From contig CALESY010000053.1 of the NCBI GenBank assembly GCA_937919945.1, positions 1 through 22,609 of the forward strand: a DNA stretch of 22,609 nucleotides, read 5' to 3'. This stretch comes from an uncultured Chitinophagaceae bacterium. Lineage in GTDB: Bacteria > Bacteroidota > Bacteroidia > Chitinophagales > Chitinophagaceae. Positions 16,347 through 22,609 of the stretch are shown here, in pieces (position 1 is the first letter of the stretch; every line of letters begins with the position of its first letter). The position numbers and the translations under genes were made by a program. The notes beneath the pieces are model-generated. The model worked only from the letters and a program-made list of their open reading frames with translations, searched no databases and had not been told where the DNA came from.

Positions 16347-16886
16347 ATGTTGTACGATAAAAACAACGTGATAGTTGTAAACGAGAAAGACGAGTGGATG
16401 GGCTCGATGGAAAAATTACAAGCCCACAAAGAAGGTGTGTTGCACAGAGCATTCTCTGTATTTGTGATGAATGATAAAAACGAATTGTTGCTGCAACAAC
16501 GCGCACAAGACAAATATCATTCAGGCGGATTATGGAGTAATACATGCTGTTCTCACCCCGCACCGGGTGAAAGCACAATGGCTGCCGCCCACCGCAGGCT
16601 GAAAGAAGAAATGGGGTTTGATTGTGATATTGAAAAAATATTTGAACTCCGCTACAAATCGGACGTAGGTAATGGGCTGACAGAAAACGAGTACGACCAT
16701 ATATTCATCGGTTACCACAACGGACAAGCCAACCTGAATAGGGCAGAAGCAAAAGACGCTAAATTCATAAGCTTAGACAGCTTACAGGTATGGATGCAAA
16801 AAGAACCGGAAGCATTTACTGTCTGGTTTCATTTGGCAATGCCTAAATTTATAGCCTATTTATCGCAACAGGAAAAAGCAGCATAG
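16347..16886 (+). CDS. idi: Isopentenyl-diphosphate delta-isomerase, type 1
   Basis: Interconverts isopentenyl and dimethylallyl diphosphate, supplying precursors for carotenoid synthesis. The protein is a 179-residue Nudix fold. The catalytic Cys lies in NTCCSHP (Cys67), the metal and acid site in TENEYDH (Glu115), and the Nudix-like box runs from GEST to KEEMGF (74-91). It is the metal-dependent type 1 enzyme, not the FMN-dependent type 2. It starts 10 nt after crtB and ends 4 nt before the next desaturase start, so it belongs to the same operon. Confidence 0.96.
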   Translation: MLYDKNNVIVVNEKDEWMGSMEKLQAHKEGVLHRAFSVFVMNDKNELLLQQRAQDKYHSGGLWSNTCCSHPAPGESTMAAAHRRLKEEMGFDCDIEKIFELRYKSDVGNGLTENEYDHIFIGYHNGQANLNRAEAKDAKFISLDSLQVWMQKEPEAFTVWFHLAMPKFIAYLSQQEKAA

Positions 16887-16890
16887 CATT

Positions 16891-18372
16891 TTGAACCCAC
16901 AGGGAAAGAAGAAAGCCATCATAATCGGTTCTGGCATTGCAGGCCTTAGCAGTGCGGCGAGGCTAGCTTCACAAGGTTTTGAGGTAAGCGTATTCGAGAA
17001 AAATGATTTCTTCGGCGGAAAGCTGGCATTGCATGTGCAGGACGGTTTCAGCTTCGATATGGGGCCATCTATATTTACGCAGCCATTTGTATTGGAAGAT
17101 TTATTCAGCTTTTGCAGCAAGCGTTTTGAAGATTATTTTCAGTATCAAAACCTGTCTGTCAACACCCACAACTTTTTTAATGACGGTACAGAAATCATTG
17201 CCTATAAGAGTAAGGAAAATTTTATTGCCGAGGTACGCAACAAGCTAAAAATAGATACCACAAGACTGGAAAGCTATTTGCTGGAAGCAGAAAGGATGTA
17301 TAACGACATAGGTAAAATATTTCTTGACGAGCATATACACGACCTGAAGACATGGACAACTGCACGCATACCCAAAGCATTGAGGACTTTAAAGTGGCAA
17401 TACCTGCTGAAGTCCATGCACGATTATCATACAGAAAAACTGCAACATCCTAAACTAGTGCAGATGTTTGACAGGTTTGCAACCTATAATGGTTCTAATC
17501 CTTACGAAGCACCCGCTATGCTGAGCATGATATCGCATCTGGAAATGAATGAAGGTGCATATTACCCTAAGGGTGGTATGATAAGCATACCCAATGCGGT
17601 GTACAAATTGTGTACAGATTTAGGTGTGCAATTTTATTTCAATAGCAAAGTAGAATGTATTATAACCGAGCAAAATAAAGTGAAGGGTATAGTAGCTAAT
17701 GGTGCAACACATTACGCAGATGTGGTAGTTACCAATAGCGACGTGTTTTTTACCTACTACGATTTACTGGACGATAAAGAAAAGGGCAAACGCATACAAC
17801 ATATGGAACGTAGCACCAGTGCCATGATTTTTTACTGGGGCATCAATAAAGAATACAAACAGCTGGGGCTACACAACCTGTTCTTTTCTGATAACTATAA
17901 AGAAGAATTCGACTATGTATCTAAACTGAAACAACCTTATCACGACCCGACTATATACATCAACATCACATCGAAAATGGAAGCGCAACATGCACCCGCA
18001 GGCTGCGAAAACTGGTTTGTATTTGTAAATAAACCTGCCATAATAGATGCAAACGAAGATGATGTAACAGAGGTCATCAAACAACACACTATTGCCAAAC
18101 TAAGCCGCATGTTGGGCGAAGATGTATCACAGCATATTATTACAGAACATACACTTACGCCTACATCTATACAGAGCCGCACCAATAGCTATTTGGGTGC
18201 ACTCTATGGCACATCTTCCAACAACAGGATGGCTGCTTTTAAGCGACACAGCAATGTATCATCACGCTACAAAGGGCTCTACTTTGCAGGTGGCAGTGTG
18301 CATCCCGGCGGTGGTATTCCATTATGCCTTCGTTCTGCAAAACTGGCTGTAGAAAAAATATTAGCCGATTAG
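16891..18372 (+). CDS. crtD: CrtD-like carotenoid desaturase (CrtI superfamily)
   Basis: A second FAD-dependent desaturase of 493 residues, clearly homologous to crtI but of another branch. The N-terminal fold reads AIIIGSGIAGLSSAARLA, then FEKNDFFGGKL and FDMGPSIFTQP. The C-terminal segment reads YFAGGSVHPGGGIPLCLRSAKLA, like CrtD (1-hydroxycarotenoid 3,4-desaturase) and unlike the CrtI-type PGPGVPPSL. Known CrtD acts after a 1,2-hydratase (CrtC or CruF); none is seen here. A CrtNb/CrtP-like oxidase or a second-step desaturase are alternatives. The start is TTG at 16891, 4 nt after idi; no closer ATG or GTG is in frame. The last 4 bases overlap the end of the convergent lipoprotein gene. Confidence 0.82.
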   Translation: MNPQGKKKAIIIGSGIAGLSSAARLASQGFEVSVFEKNDFFGGKLALHVQDGFSFDMGPSIFTQPFVLEDLFSFCSKRFEDYFQYQNLSVNTHNFFNDGTEIIAYKSKENFIAEVRNKLKIDTTRLESYLLEAERMYNDIGKIFLDEHIHDLKTWTTARIPKALRTLKWQYLLKSMHDYHTEKLQHPKLVQMFDRFATYNGSNPYEAPAMLSMISHLEMNEGAYYPKGGMISIPNAVYKLCTDLGVQFYFNSKVECIITEQNKVKGIVANGATHYADVVVTNSDVFFTYYDLLDDKEKGKRIQHMERSTSAMIFYWGINKEYKQLGLHNLFFSDNYKEEFDYVSKLKQPYHDPTIYINITSKMEAQHAPAGCENWFVFVNKPAIIDANEDDVTEVIKQHTIAKLSRMLGEDVSQHIITEHTLTPTSIQSRTNSYLGALYGTSSNNRMAAFKRHSNVSSRYKGLYFAGGSVHPGGGIPLCLRSAKLAVEKILAD

Positions 18373-19814
18373 TTTTCGTAACAACCAATATCGGGTGTAA
18401 CAGGGTCGCGGGGCTTGCCGTCGAGGTCGGCACTAACAGCAGGTATTAATGCTTTCCCTTTGCCAATAGCAGGCGAGCCGGATTTGAGCCTGAAATTAAA
18501 TGCCTGATAATTTTCAAACTGAGGGTCTTGATTGAGTATGCAGTTATTTATCCTGGCGTCGGCAGACAATGGCTCCTGATTTTTTATCAAGCAATTATTC
18601 AACGTAACATTGAATGTATCATTACCACGTTTACGTATAAAGCATTCATTTTCTAAAGACCCCCATATTGTACAGTTATCCAATTGTGCTATCAATCCGC
18701 CGGCTACATAGCTAACATCATCTATATCGCGGTAATTGATAAGTGCTAATACAGGATTGTCTGTATGACTTATTTTATTGCTGCCATAAGTTATCAGATT
18801 ACAATGTCGTAAATAATACCCACCGCCCTCAAAAGTAGCAAGTGCTTGCGCTCCACATGCGTTTATCAAACAGTTTTCTGCTACCAGTGTACTGGCAAAA
18901 CCAAGAATGCCATAGCCAATTGAGTTTTCAATAATACAGTTGCGCATGGTAAGCATTGCATTACTGTCGTTAATCGTATCCTGATTGAGCTGGATAGCTG
19001 CGGGAGAGAATACAGCATTGCCAAGCGTTGTGCTATTACCACAGTTCTTCAGTATCACATATTCCATCAGGTTGTCGCTGCTGGTTTTGTTGAAGTATAA
19101 GCCACCCCACTCACCAGGGTAGCCTACATTACCAAAGTATTTCCTGTCTAGTCTATCACCCTGAAAAATGATGCTGTCTTTTTTTGTACCTACCGCATTC
19201 AGTTTACCCCATATCAGCAAACGGCTATCCGCATGCATATATATCCTACAGCCAGCGGGTATTGTTAATGTTTCACCCCTGTCTATCAGCGCATTGCTGA
19301 TGATGACGTATGGCTTATCTGTTTTCCATGTTTGTGTTTTCAGTACGCTATCGCGTATATAATAGGCATTTTGACCGTAAGCCATAAAGGGTATGGAAAA
19401 ATCTTTTCCATTCATACTGGCTATCAACTTGCTCTCTACTACAAAGGGAGTGTTCTTGTCATTCGGGTCAATGTTTACGGTAGCAAACACATACATACTG
19501 TCGTTGGCAGCCAGTTCCATGTTTGTAACGTTATTGCCAGGCACACCGTTTACATTCAGCTTAAAGAAAGAAGCATTGCCACCTTCAAGCCGTACACTGC
19601 TTATGTTTACTTTCTGGTTTTGTGGATTATATATTTTAAACTGTGCAGTATAGCTACCCAGCGATGTAAACACAGTATCGAAGTTGAGTGTATCAATTGA
19701 AAACTTCAACTCGCCACCTGACGATAGCAGTTTCTCTTTTCTGCACGATGAGCTGGAAGTTGCTATACACAGCAACACTAACAATATAAAACCACTGCCA
19801 TTTATATACTTCAT
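18369..19814 (-). CDS. Right-handed beta-helix lipoprotein with choice-of-anchor Q-type end
   Basis: A 481-residue predicted lipoprotein. I prefer the second ATG (19814), because AAGGA lies 9 nt before it and the remaining start (MKYINGSG) is a normal signal peptide; the other ATG is at 19829. The signal ends in a Ser run and Cys, followed by RKEK. Residues about 35-150 look like an immunoglobulin-like or choice-of-anchor domain (SIDTLNFDTVFTSLGS). Residues about 150-430 form a parallel beta-helix, with repeating short turns such as LTMRNCIIENS, LVAENCLINAC and VTLNNCLIKNQ. The end (SGSPAIGKG, DLDGKPRDP, PDIGCYEN) matches choice-of-anchor Q-type termini. A surface or periplasmic carbohydrate-related role is inferred; no catalytic site is apparent. 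Confidence 0.85.
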   Translation of the reverse strand: MKYINGSGFILLVLLCIATSSSSCRKEKLLSSGGELKFSIDTLNFDTVFTSLGSYTAQFKIYNPQNQKVNISSVRLEGGNASFFKLNVNGVPGNNVTNMELAANDSMYVFATVNIDPNDKNTPFVVESKLIASMNGKDFSIPFMAYGQNAYYIRDSVLKTQTWKTDKPYVIISNALIDRGETLTIPAGCRIYMHADSRLLIWGKLNAVGTKKDSIIFQGDRLDRKYFGNVGYPGEWGGLYFNKTSSDNLMEYVILKNCGNSTTLGNAVFSPAAIQLNQDTINDSNAMLTMRNCIIENSIGYGILGFASTLVAENCLINACGAQALATFEGGGYYLRHCNLITYGSNKISHTDNPVLALINYRDIDDVSYVAGGLIAQLDNCTIWGSLENECFIRKRGNDTFNVTLNNCLIKNQEPLSADARINNCILNQDPQFENYQAFNFRLKSGSPAIGKGKALIPAVSADLDGKPRDPVTPDIGCYEN

Positions 19815-19880
19815 TATCTGTCCTTGCATTCGTTTGCAATACTCTGATAACGTAAATATCTGTCATTTATTTTAAACAAT

Positions 19881-19888
19881 CAGCTTTG
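19881..19888 (+). promoter_or_regulatory. Putative -7 box of the SAM hydroxide adenosyltransferase-family gene
   Basis: CAGCTTTG is one base off TAnnTTTG and lies 35 nt before the ATG at 19924. If it is used, transcription would begin near 19895, downstream of the in-frame TTG at 19891, which favours the ATG start. Confidence 0.35.
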
Positions 19889-19923
19889 CTTTGCAGCATA
19901 CAGCCATTACATTTGCCTTTGGT

Positions 19924-20718
19924 ATGGCATGTATTACGTTGTTATCAGATTTTGGCCTGCAAGATGCGTCTGTAGCATCTGTAAAAGGCCTGCTGGCACA
20001 ACATATGCCAGACATGCAGGTGATTGACATATCGCATCAGGTAGAGCCATACCACTTACAACAGGCTGCTTATCTGCTCAACGCAGCTTATAAAAATTTC
20101 CCGACTGGCAGCTATCATCTTTTATTGTGCGATGTGTTTTACAAACCAGACCCCCATATGGTCTTATGTTTAAAAAACGGGCATTACATTCTTGCCCCGG
20201 ATAATGGTATACTGCCCTTAGCATCCGCTATGTATGATGAGGTATGGCAATGCGCAGCTTTACAAAGCGGACAAAAGCTGCAAGATTGGATATCCAGTGC
20301 CACTAAAACCATTCAACAGATAACAGCAAATAACGGGGATATAACAAATTTGGGATATGAACCATTACAAATGAGCAATTTGCTCATGCACTGGCAACCC
20401 AAACTGAACGGCAATACACTTGAATGCCATGTGATGCACATAGACAGATTTGAGAATGTAGTAGTTAACCTGACAAAAGAAGAGTTTGAGAACGTACGAA
20501 GAGGTAGAAACTTCAGCATACAGTTCGTAAGGCACACCATCACCGAAATAAGCAACACCTATGCTGATGTGAAAGAGAATGATATGTTATGTCGTTTCAA
20601 CGCTACAGGATATTTAGAAATAGCCATCAACAGGGGTAAGGCCGCTAGTCTGTTAGGGCTGAAGCTGAGTAAAGAACAACACCTTGTTTACAATGCTATC
20701 AAAATAGTTTTTGAATGA
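19924..20718 (+). CDS. SAM hydroxide adenosyltransferase family protein (DUF62), diverged
   Basis: A 264-residue protein from the ATG at 19924, where ACITLLSDFGLQD gives the family's normal start; an in-frame TTG at 19891 would add 11 atypical residues. The family hydrolyses S-adenosylmethionine to adenosine and methionine, and some members are halogenases. Recognisable parts are LLSDFG (6-11), VIDISHQV (33-40), PDNG (92-95), and a C-terminal beta-barrel domain with HIDRFENVVVNL. The usual V-D-P-G-V-G-x-x-R segment is replaced by LCDVFYKPDPH (68-78): the Asp remains but the Arg of the Asp-Arg-His triad is not visible. Activity is therefore uncertain. It overlaps the next gene by ATGA and forms an operon with it. 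Confidence 0.85.
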   Translation: MACITLLSDFGLQDASVASVKGLLAQHMPDMQVIDISHQVEPYHLQQAAYLLNAAYKNFPTGSYHLLLCDVFYKPDPHMVLCLKNGHYILAPDNGILPLASAMYDEVWQCAALQSGQKLQDWISSATKTIQQITANNGDITNLGYEPLQMSNLLMHWQPKLNGNTLECHVMHIDRFENVVVNLTKEEFENVRRGRNFSIQFVRHTITEISNTYADVKENDMLCRFNATGYLEIAINRGKAASLLGLKLSKEQHLVYNAIKIVFE

Positions 20719-21011
20719 TCGTTAGGATAGTACAAATGACATTTGAGTCAGCTAAAGTGCCTGAGTTTCTGCAGCTATTCGAAGAGCGTAAAGAACGCAT
20801 CAGGCATTTTGATGGATGTACACATTTGGAGCTATGGCAGGATGTACATAACGAAAACATTTTTTTCACCTATAGTATGTGGCAGAGTGAGGAATATCTG
20901 AATCATTATCGTTTTTCGGAGTTGTTTAAAGATACCTGGACACGCACCAAAGCGCTATTTGCTGCAAAACCGCAAGCATGGAGCGTGAACCGCAAAATGA
21001 CCATAGAATAA
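20715..21011 (+). CDS. Antibiotic biosynthesis monooxygenase (ABM)-family protein
   Basis: A 98-residue single-domain alpha/beta protein of the dimeric ferredoxin-like ABM group, which includes quinol monooxygenases (YgiN-like) and heme-degrading IsdG-type enzymes. It begins with a strand (IVRIVQMTF), then a helix (VPEFLQLFEERKERI), the strand THLELWQDV, and the typical FFTYSMWQSEEYLNHYRFSE segment. Family members work without cofactors on quinols or heme; the substrate here is unknown. Its ATG overlaps the TGA of the preceding gene (ATGA), so translation is coupled. A hairpin terminator follows directly after its stop. Confidence 0.85.
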   Translation: MIVRIVQMTFESAKVPEFLQLFEERKERIRHFDGCTHLELWQDVHNENIFFTYSMWQSEEYLNHYRFSELFKDTWTRTKALFAAKPQAWSVNRKMTIE

Positions 21012-21012
21012 G

Positions 21013-21037
21013 AAAGCGGGGTTATGAGTCCCGCTTT
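21013..21037. terminator. Bidirectional terminator between ABM and HIT genes
   Basis: An 8-bp perfect stem (AAAGCGGG paired with CCCGCTTT) around a 9-nt loop, in the 30-nt gap between convergent genes. TTCCTTTAT follows on the plus strand, and the minus strand also ends in a T-rich stretch. Confidence 0.75.
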
Positions 21038-21041
21038 TCCT

Positions 21042-21434
21042 TTATAAATTAGCTATAATCTTCTGCTGTATGCTTTGCAGTTCTTCACTGCTTAACTTCA
21101 ATTTGGGGCGGGTAAAGTTAAGGTCGTCTGCTGTATTGATGGGTACTAGGTGCATGTGTGCATGTGGAACTTCGAGCCCAATAACACTAATGCCACATCG
21201 CTTACAGTCGAAAGATTTTTCAATTGCTTTTGCTATCGGCTTTGCAAATACCAGCCATTTGGCAAGATATTCGTCGCTCACATCAAACAGTTTATCTGTT
21301 TCAGGCTTGGGCACAACAAGCACATGACCTACTACTAAAGGAAACACATCCAGAAAAGCAAAGAACATATCATCTTCCGCTATTTTGTAAGATGGTATTT
21401 CGCCTGCAATTATCTTACTGAATATTGATGCCAT
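21042..21434 (-). CDS. HIT family protein (HINT-like nucleotide hydrolase)
   Basis: A 130-residue histidine-triad protein of the HINT branch, which hydrolyses purine nucleoside phosphoramidates or similar AMP conjugates. The N-terminus SIFSKIIAGEIPSYKIAEDD is characteristic. The triad HAHMHLVP (91-98) gives His91, His93 and His95, the last being the nucleophile region. It starts 1 nt after the greA stop, so the two genes are one transcription unit, as in many Bacteroidota. Confidence 0.95.
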   Translation of the reverse strand: MASIFSKIIAGEIPSYKIAEDDMFFAFLDVFPLVVGHVLVVPKPETDKLFDVSDEYLAKWLVFAKPIAKAIEKSFDCKRCGISVIGLEVPHAHMHLVPINTADDLNFTRPKLKLSSEELQSIQQKIIANL

Positions 21435-21435
21435 T

Positions 21436-21909
21436 TTAAGCAGTTATGCTTTCTACTTTAAATTTCAGTATACCGTTAGGCACTGTTATTTCAGCTACTT
21501 CTCCTACTTTTTTACCAAGCAACCCTTTACCAATAGGCGAGGTTATGGATATCTTACCCGCTTTCAAATCAGCTTCCGTTTCTGATACCAACTGATACTC
21601 CACTACTTTCTTTGTACCTATATTGGTAAGCTTTACTTTGCTGAGGATGGATACCTTGCTCATATCTAAATCCTTAGCATCTATTACCCTTGCATTTGCA
21701 ATAGCACTTTCCAGTTGTGCGATTTTAGCCTCGTGGTAACCTTGTGCTTCTTTTGCGGCATCATACTCTGCATTCTCCTTCAAGTCTCCTTTTTCACGCG
21801 CATCAGCAATTGCGCGTGCTATTTCTGCACGACCTGATGTTTTCAGTTGTGTCAGCTCTTCGCGCATTTGTTCCAGCGTTTCTTTCGTAACATAGTTTAC
21901 TCCTGCCAT
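21436..21909 (-). CDS. greA: Transcription elongation factor GreA
   Basis: Binds the RNA polymerase secondary channel and stimulates cleavage of backtracked RNA. The 157 residues match GreA. The N-terminal coiled coil (about 8-75) carries the acidic tip in GDLKENAEYD (Asp42, Glu45). The C-terminal FKBP-like domain includes ITSPIGKGLLGKKVGE (about 121-136). It is the first gene of a greA-HIT unit. A strong terminator lies between it and the porV-like gene upstream, so it needs its own promoter in the short gap 21910-21952. Confidence 0.97.
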   Translation of the reverse strand: MAGVNYVTKETLEQMREELTQLKTSGRAEIARAIADAREKGDLKENAEYDAAKEAQGYHEAKIAQLESAIANARVIDAKDLDMSKVSILSKVKLTNIGTKKVVEYQLVSETEADLKAGKISITSPIGKGLLGKKVGEVAEITVPNGILKFKVESITA

Positions 21910-21952
21910 GCTATATCAACTTTTGCTCTATGGTTTGAAATCAGAAAAAAAT

Positions 21953-21982
21953 ACAACGCTCCTGTTGTAGCAGAAGCGTTGT
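21953..21982 (-). terminator. Intrinsic terminator of the porV-like gene
   Basis: On the minus strand, a hairpin with ACAACG-type arms: 8 bp (ACAACGCT/AGCGTTGT), one C-A mismatch, then 3 bp (CTG/CAG), with a 6-nt loop. It is followed on the minus strand by TATTTTTTT (through 21944), a classic uridine tract. It lies 27 nt after the porV-like stop. Confidence 0.9.
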
Positions 21983-22009
21983 GTATTACAAATGTAAGTA
22001 TTTTTTGAA

Positions 22010-22609
22010 TTAGCGCATCAAACGTAGTGAAAATACGTGTGCACCAGTGGCTGGCCTTTGTGTAGGCCTGTAAGAATAGTCTATAGCCAACATGGGGCCA
22101 GTTTCGCCAATACGTTGCTGTATAGTGGCACCAGCTGCAATACCTGTATACATAGTAGTGCTATTGATTGTACCTATACCATTTTCGTATCTGTAAGCTG
22201 CGCGCAACATAAACATTTCTTTAAAAGAATATTCTGCACCAGCACCTATAAAGTCGCTATAGAAAGAATTTGAAGTAAAGTTTGCCATGACAGTCAACCT
22301 GTGTTTAGGTTTGCTAACGCTATCTAACTTTTGTTCATCGCCAGGTGCTACCTTATTTTCATCAAGGTAGAAGTCATATGATGCACCGAAATTCAGGTAG
22401 GTAGGCATCTCAAATTTTTCTGAAGGAGTCCAAGTATTTATGGTATAGTTTTCATTTTCTTGTGCATTGTTTTCAGCACTGAAACCATTACCTCCAAAAC
22501 GCATATTAGTACCTATATTACGCAGAGTAATACCGAAGTGGAAGTTATTCCTTCTGCCGGTAACATATTGTATCCCTGCTTCAAAAGCTGCACCGCTCGC
22601 ACGGATATT
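22010..22609 (-). CDS. porV: PorV-like T9SS outer-membrane protein, 5' end outside window
   Basis: The last 199 codons of a gene whose reading frame stays open to the window edge; the Met at 22504 is internal. The strand-rich C-terminal part of a FadL-like outer-membrane barrel is visible, with AAFEAGIQYVTGRRN and FGITLRNIGTNMRFGG, an arrangement I associate with PorV (LptO). PorV is the T9SS outer-membrane shuttle that brings cargo from the translocon to the attachment complex. The protein ends FSLRLMR. PorQ or another member of the PorV/PorQ family is the alternative, as the N-terminal half is not visible. Confidence 0.75.
   Translation of the reverse strand, partial: NIRASGAAFEAGIQYVTGRRNNFHFGITLRNIGTNMRFGGNGFSAENNAQENENYTINTWTPSEKFEMPTYLNFGASYDFYLDENKVAPGDEQKLDSVSKPKHRLTVMANFTSNSFYSDFIGAGAEYSFKEMFMLRAAYRYENGIGTINSTTMYTGIAAGATIQQRIGETGPMLAIDYSYRPTQRPATGAHVFSLRLMR

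Noticed and set aside
15800..16513. 237-codon minus-strand frame across crtB and idi
   Set aside because: It spans two certain genes on the other strand and has the Cys/Phe/Tyr-rich composition of an antisense shadow.
19891..19923. TTG start for the SAM hydroxide adenosyltransferase-family gene
   Set aside because: The extension reads like neither a signal peptide nor the family, and the likely transcription start lies at or after it; the ATG at 19924 gives the normal beginning.
22010..22504. Complete 164-residue gene at the right edge
   Set aside because: The frame stays open upstream of the Met at 22504 to the window end with convincing PorV-like sequence, so this is only the 3' part of a longer gene.
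1..22609. CRISPR array, prophage, insertion sequence, defence system or biosynthetic megasynthase
   Set aside because: No regularly spaced repeats, transposase, integrase, terminal inverted repeats or related domains were found on either strand; the window looks like ordinary chromosome with one pigment cluster.

Overview
The window looks like chromosomal DNA of a Bacteroidota bacterium, probably in or near Chitinophagaceae/Chitinophagales. The signs are a secreted protein with a type IX secretion system (T9SS) C-terminal sorting domain, the end of a PorV-like T9SS outer-membrane protein, short lipoproteins with a Cys-Lys/Asn-Lys start, few Shine-Dalgarno sequences, and TAnnTTTG-like elements (the Bacteroidota -7 box) 20-50 nt before several start codons. 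Base composition is moderately AT-rich and uniform. I see no insertion sequence, phage gene, CRISPR array, tRNA or rRNA.

Layout. Positions 1-6700 hold ATP-dependent PEP carboxykinase (pckA), a small lipoprotein, a KefB/CPA2-type cation:proton antiporter (minus strand), a secreted double-FN3 protein with a T9SS tail, a second small lipoprotein, and an AlkA-like DNA glycosylase (minus strand). Positions 6957-11791 hold gcvT, a GT-C-type membrane protein, pyrH, and a VWA-domain protein (minus strand). Positions 11901-18372 are a carotenoid and light-response block on the plus strand: SRPBCC protein, CarH/LitR-type MerR-B12 photoreceptor, ECF sigma factor, crtI, crtB, idi and a crtD-like desaturase. 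Positions 18369-22609 hold a beta-helix lipoprotein (minus), a diverged SAM hydroxide adenosyltransferase-family protein coupled to an ABM-family monooxygenase (plus), then HIT, greA and the 3' part of a porV-like gene (all minus).

The most coherent system is the carotenoid block. The regulator carries the adenosylcobalamin-photoreceptor signatures (W-x9-EH and an E-x-H-x-x-G B12 site). It is followed by a strong terminator, and then by an apparent operon that begins with its own sigma factor and continues crtI-crtB-idi-crtD. A perfect 10-bp inverted repeat, with an 11-nt spacer, lies over the likely promoter and ends just before the sigma factor start. The inferred circuit is this: CarH-AdoCbl represses the sigma/crt operon in the dark, light destroys the cobalamin form, the sigma factor is made, and pigment follows. 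The parts are known families. The arrangement resembles the LitR/LitS scheme of actinomycetes and is the best candidate here for a distinctive regulatory unit. Both desaturase genes begin with TTG while the two genes between them begin with ATG. No cyclase, 1,2-hydratase (CruF/CrtC) or hydroxylase is present, so the end product cannot be read from this window.

Several convergent gene pairs meet with no intergenic space (junctions at 2320/2321, 10696/10697 and 18369-18372), while other junctions carry clear hairpin terminators. No gap between genes exceeds 300 bases; the longest, 6701-6956, is described as a feature.
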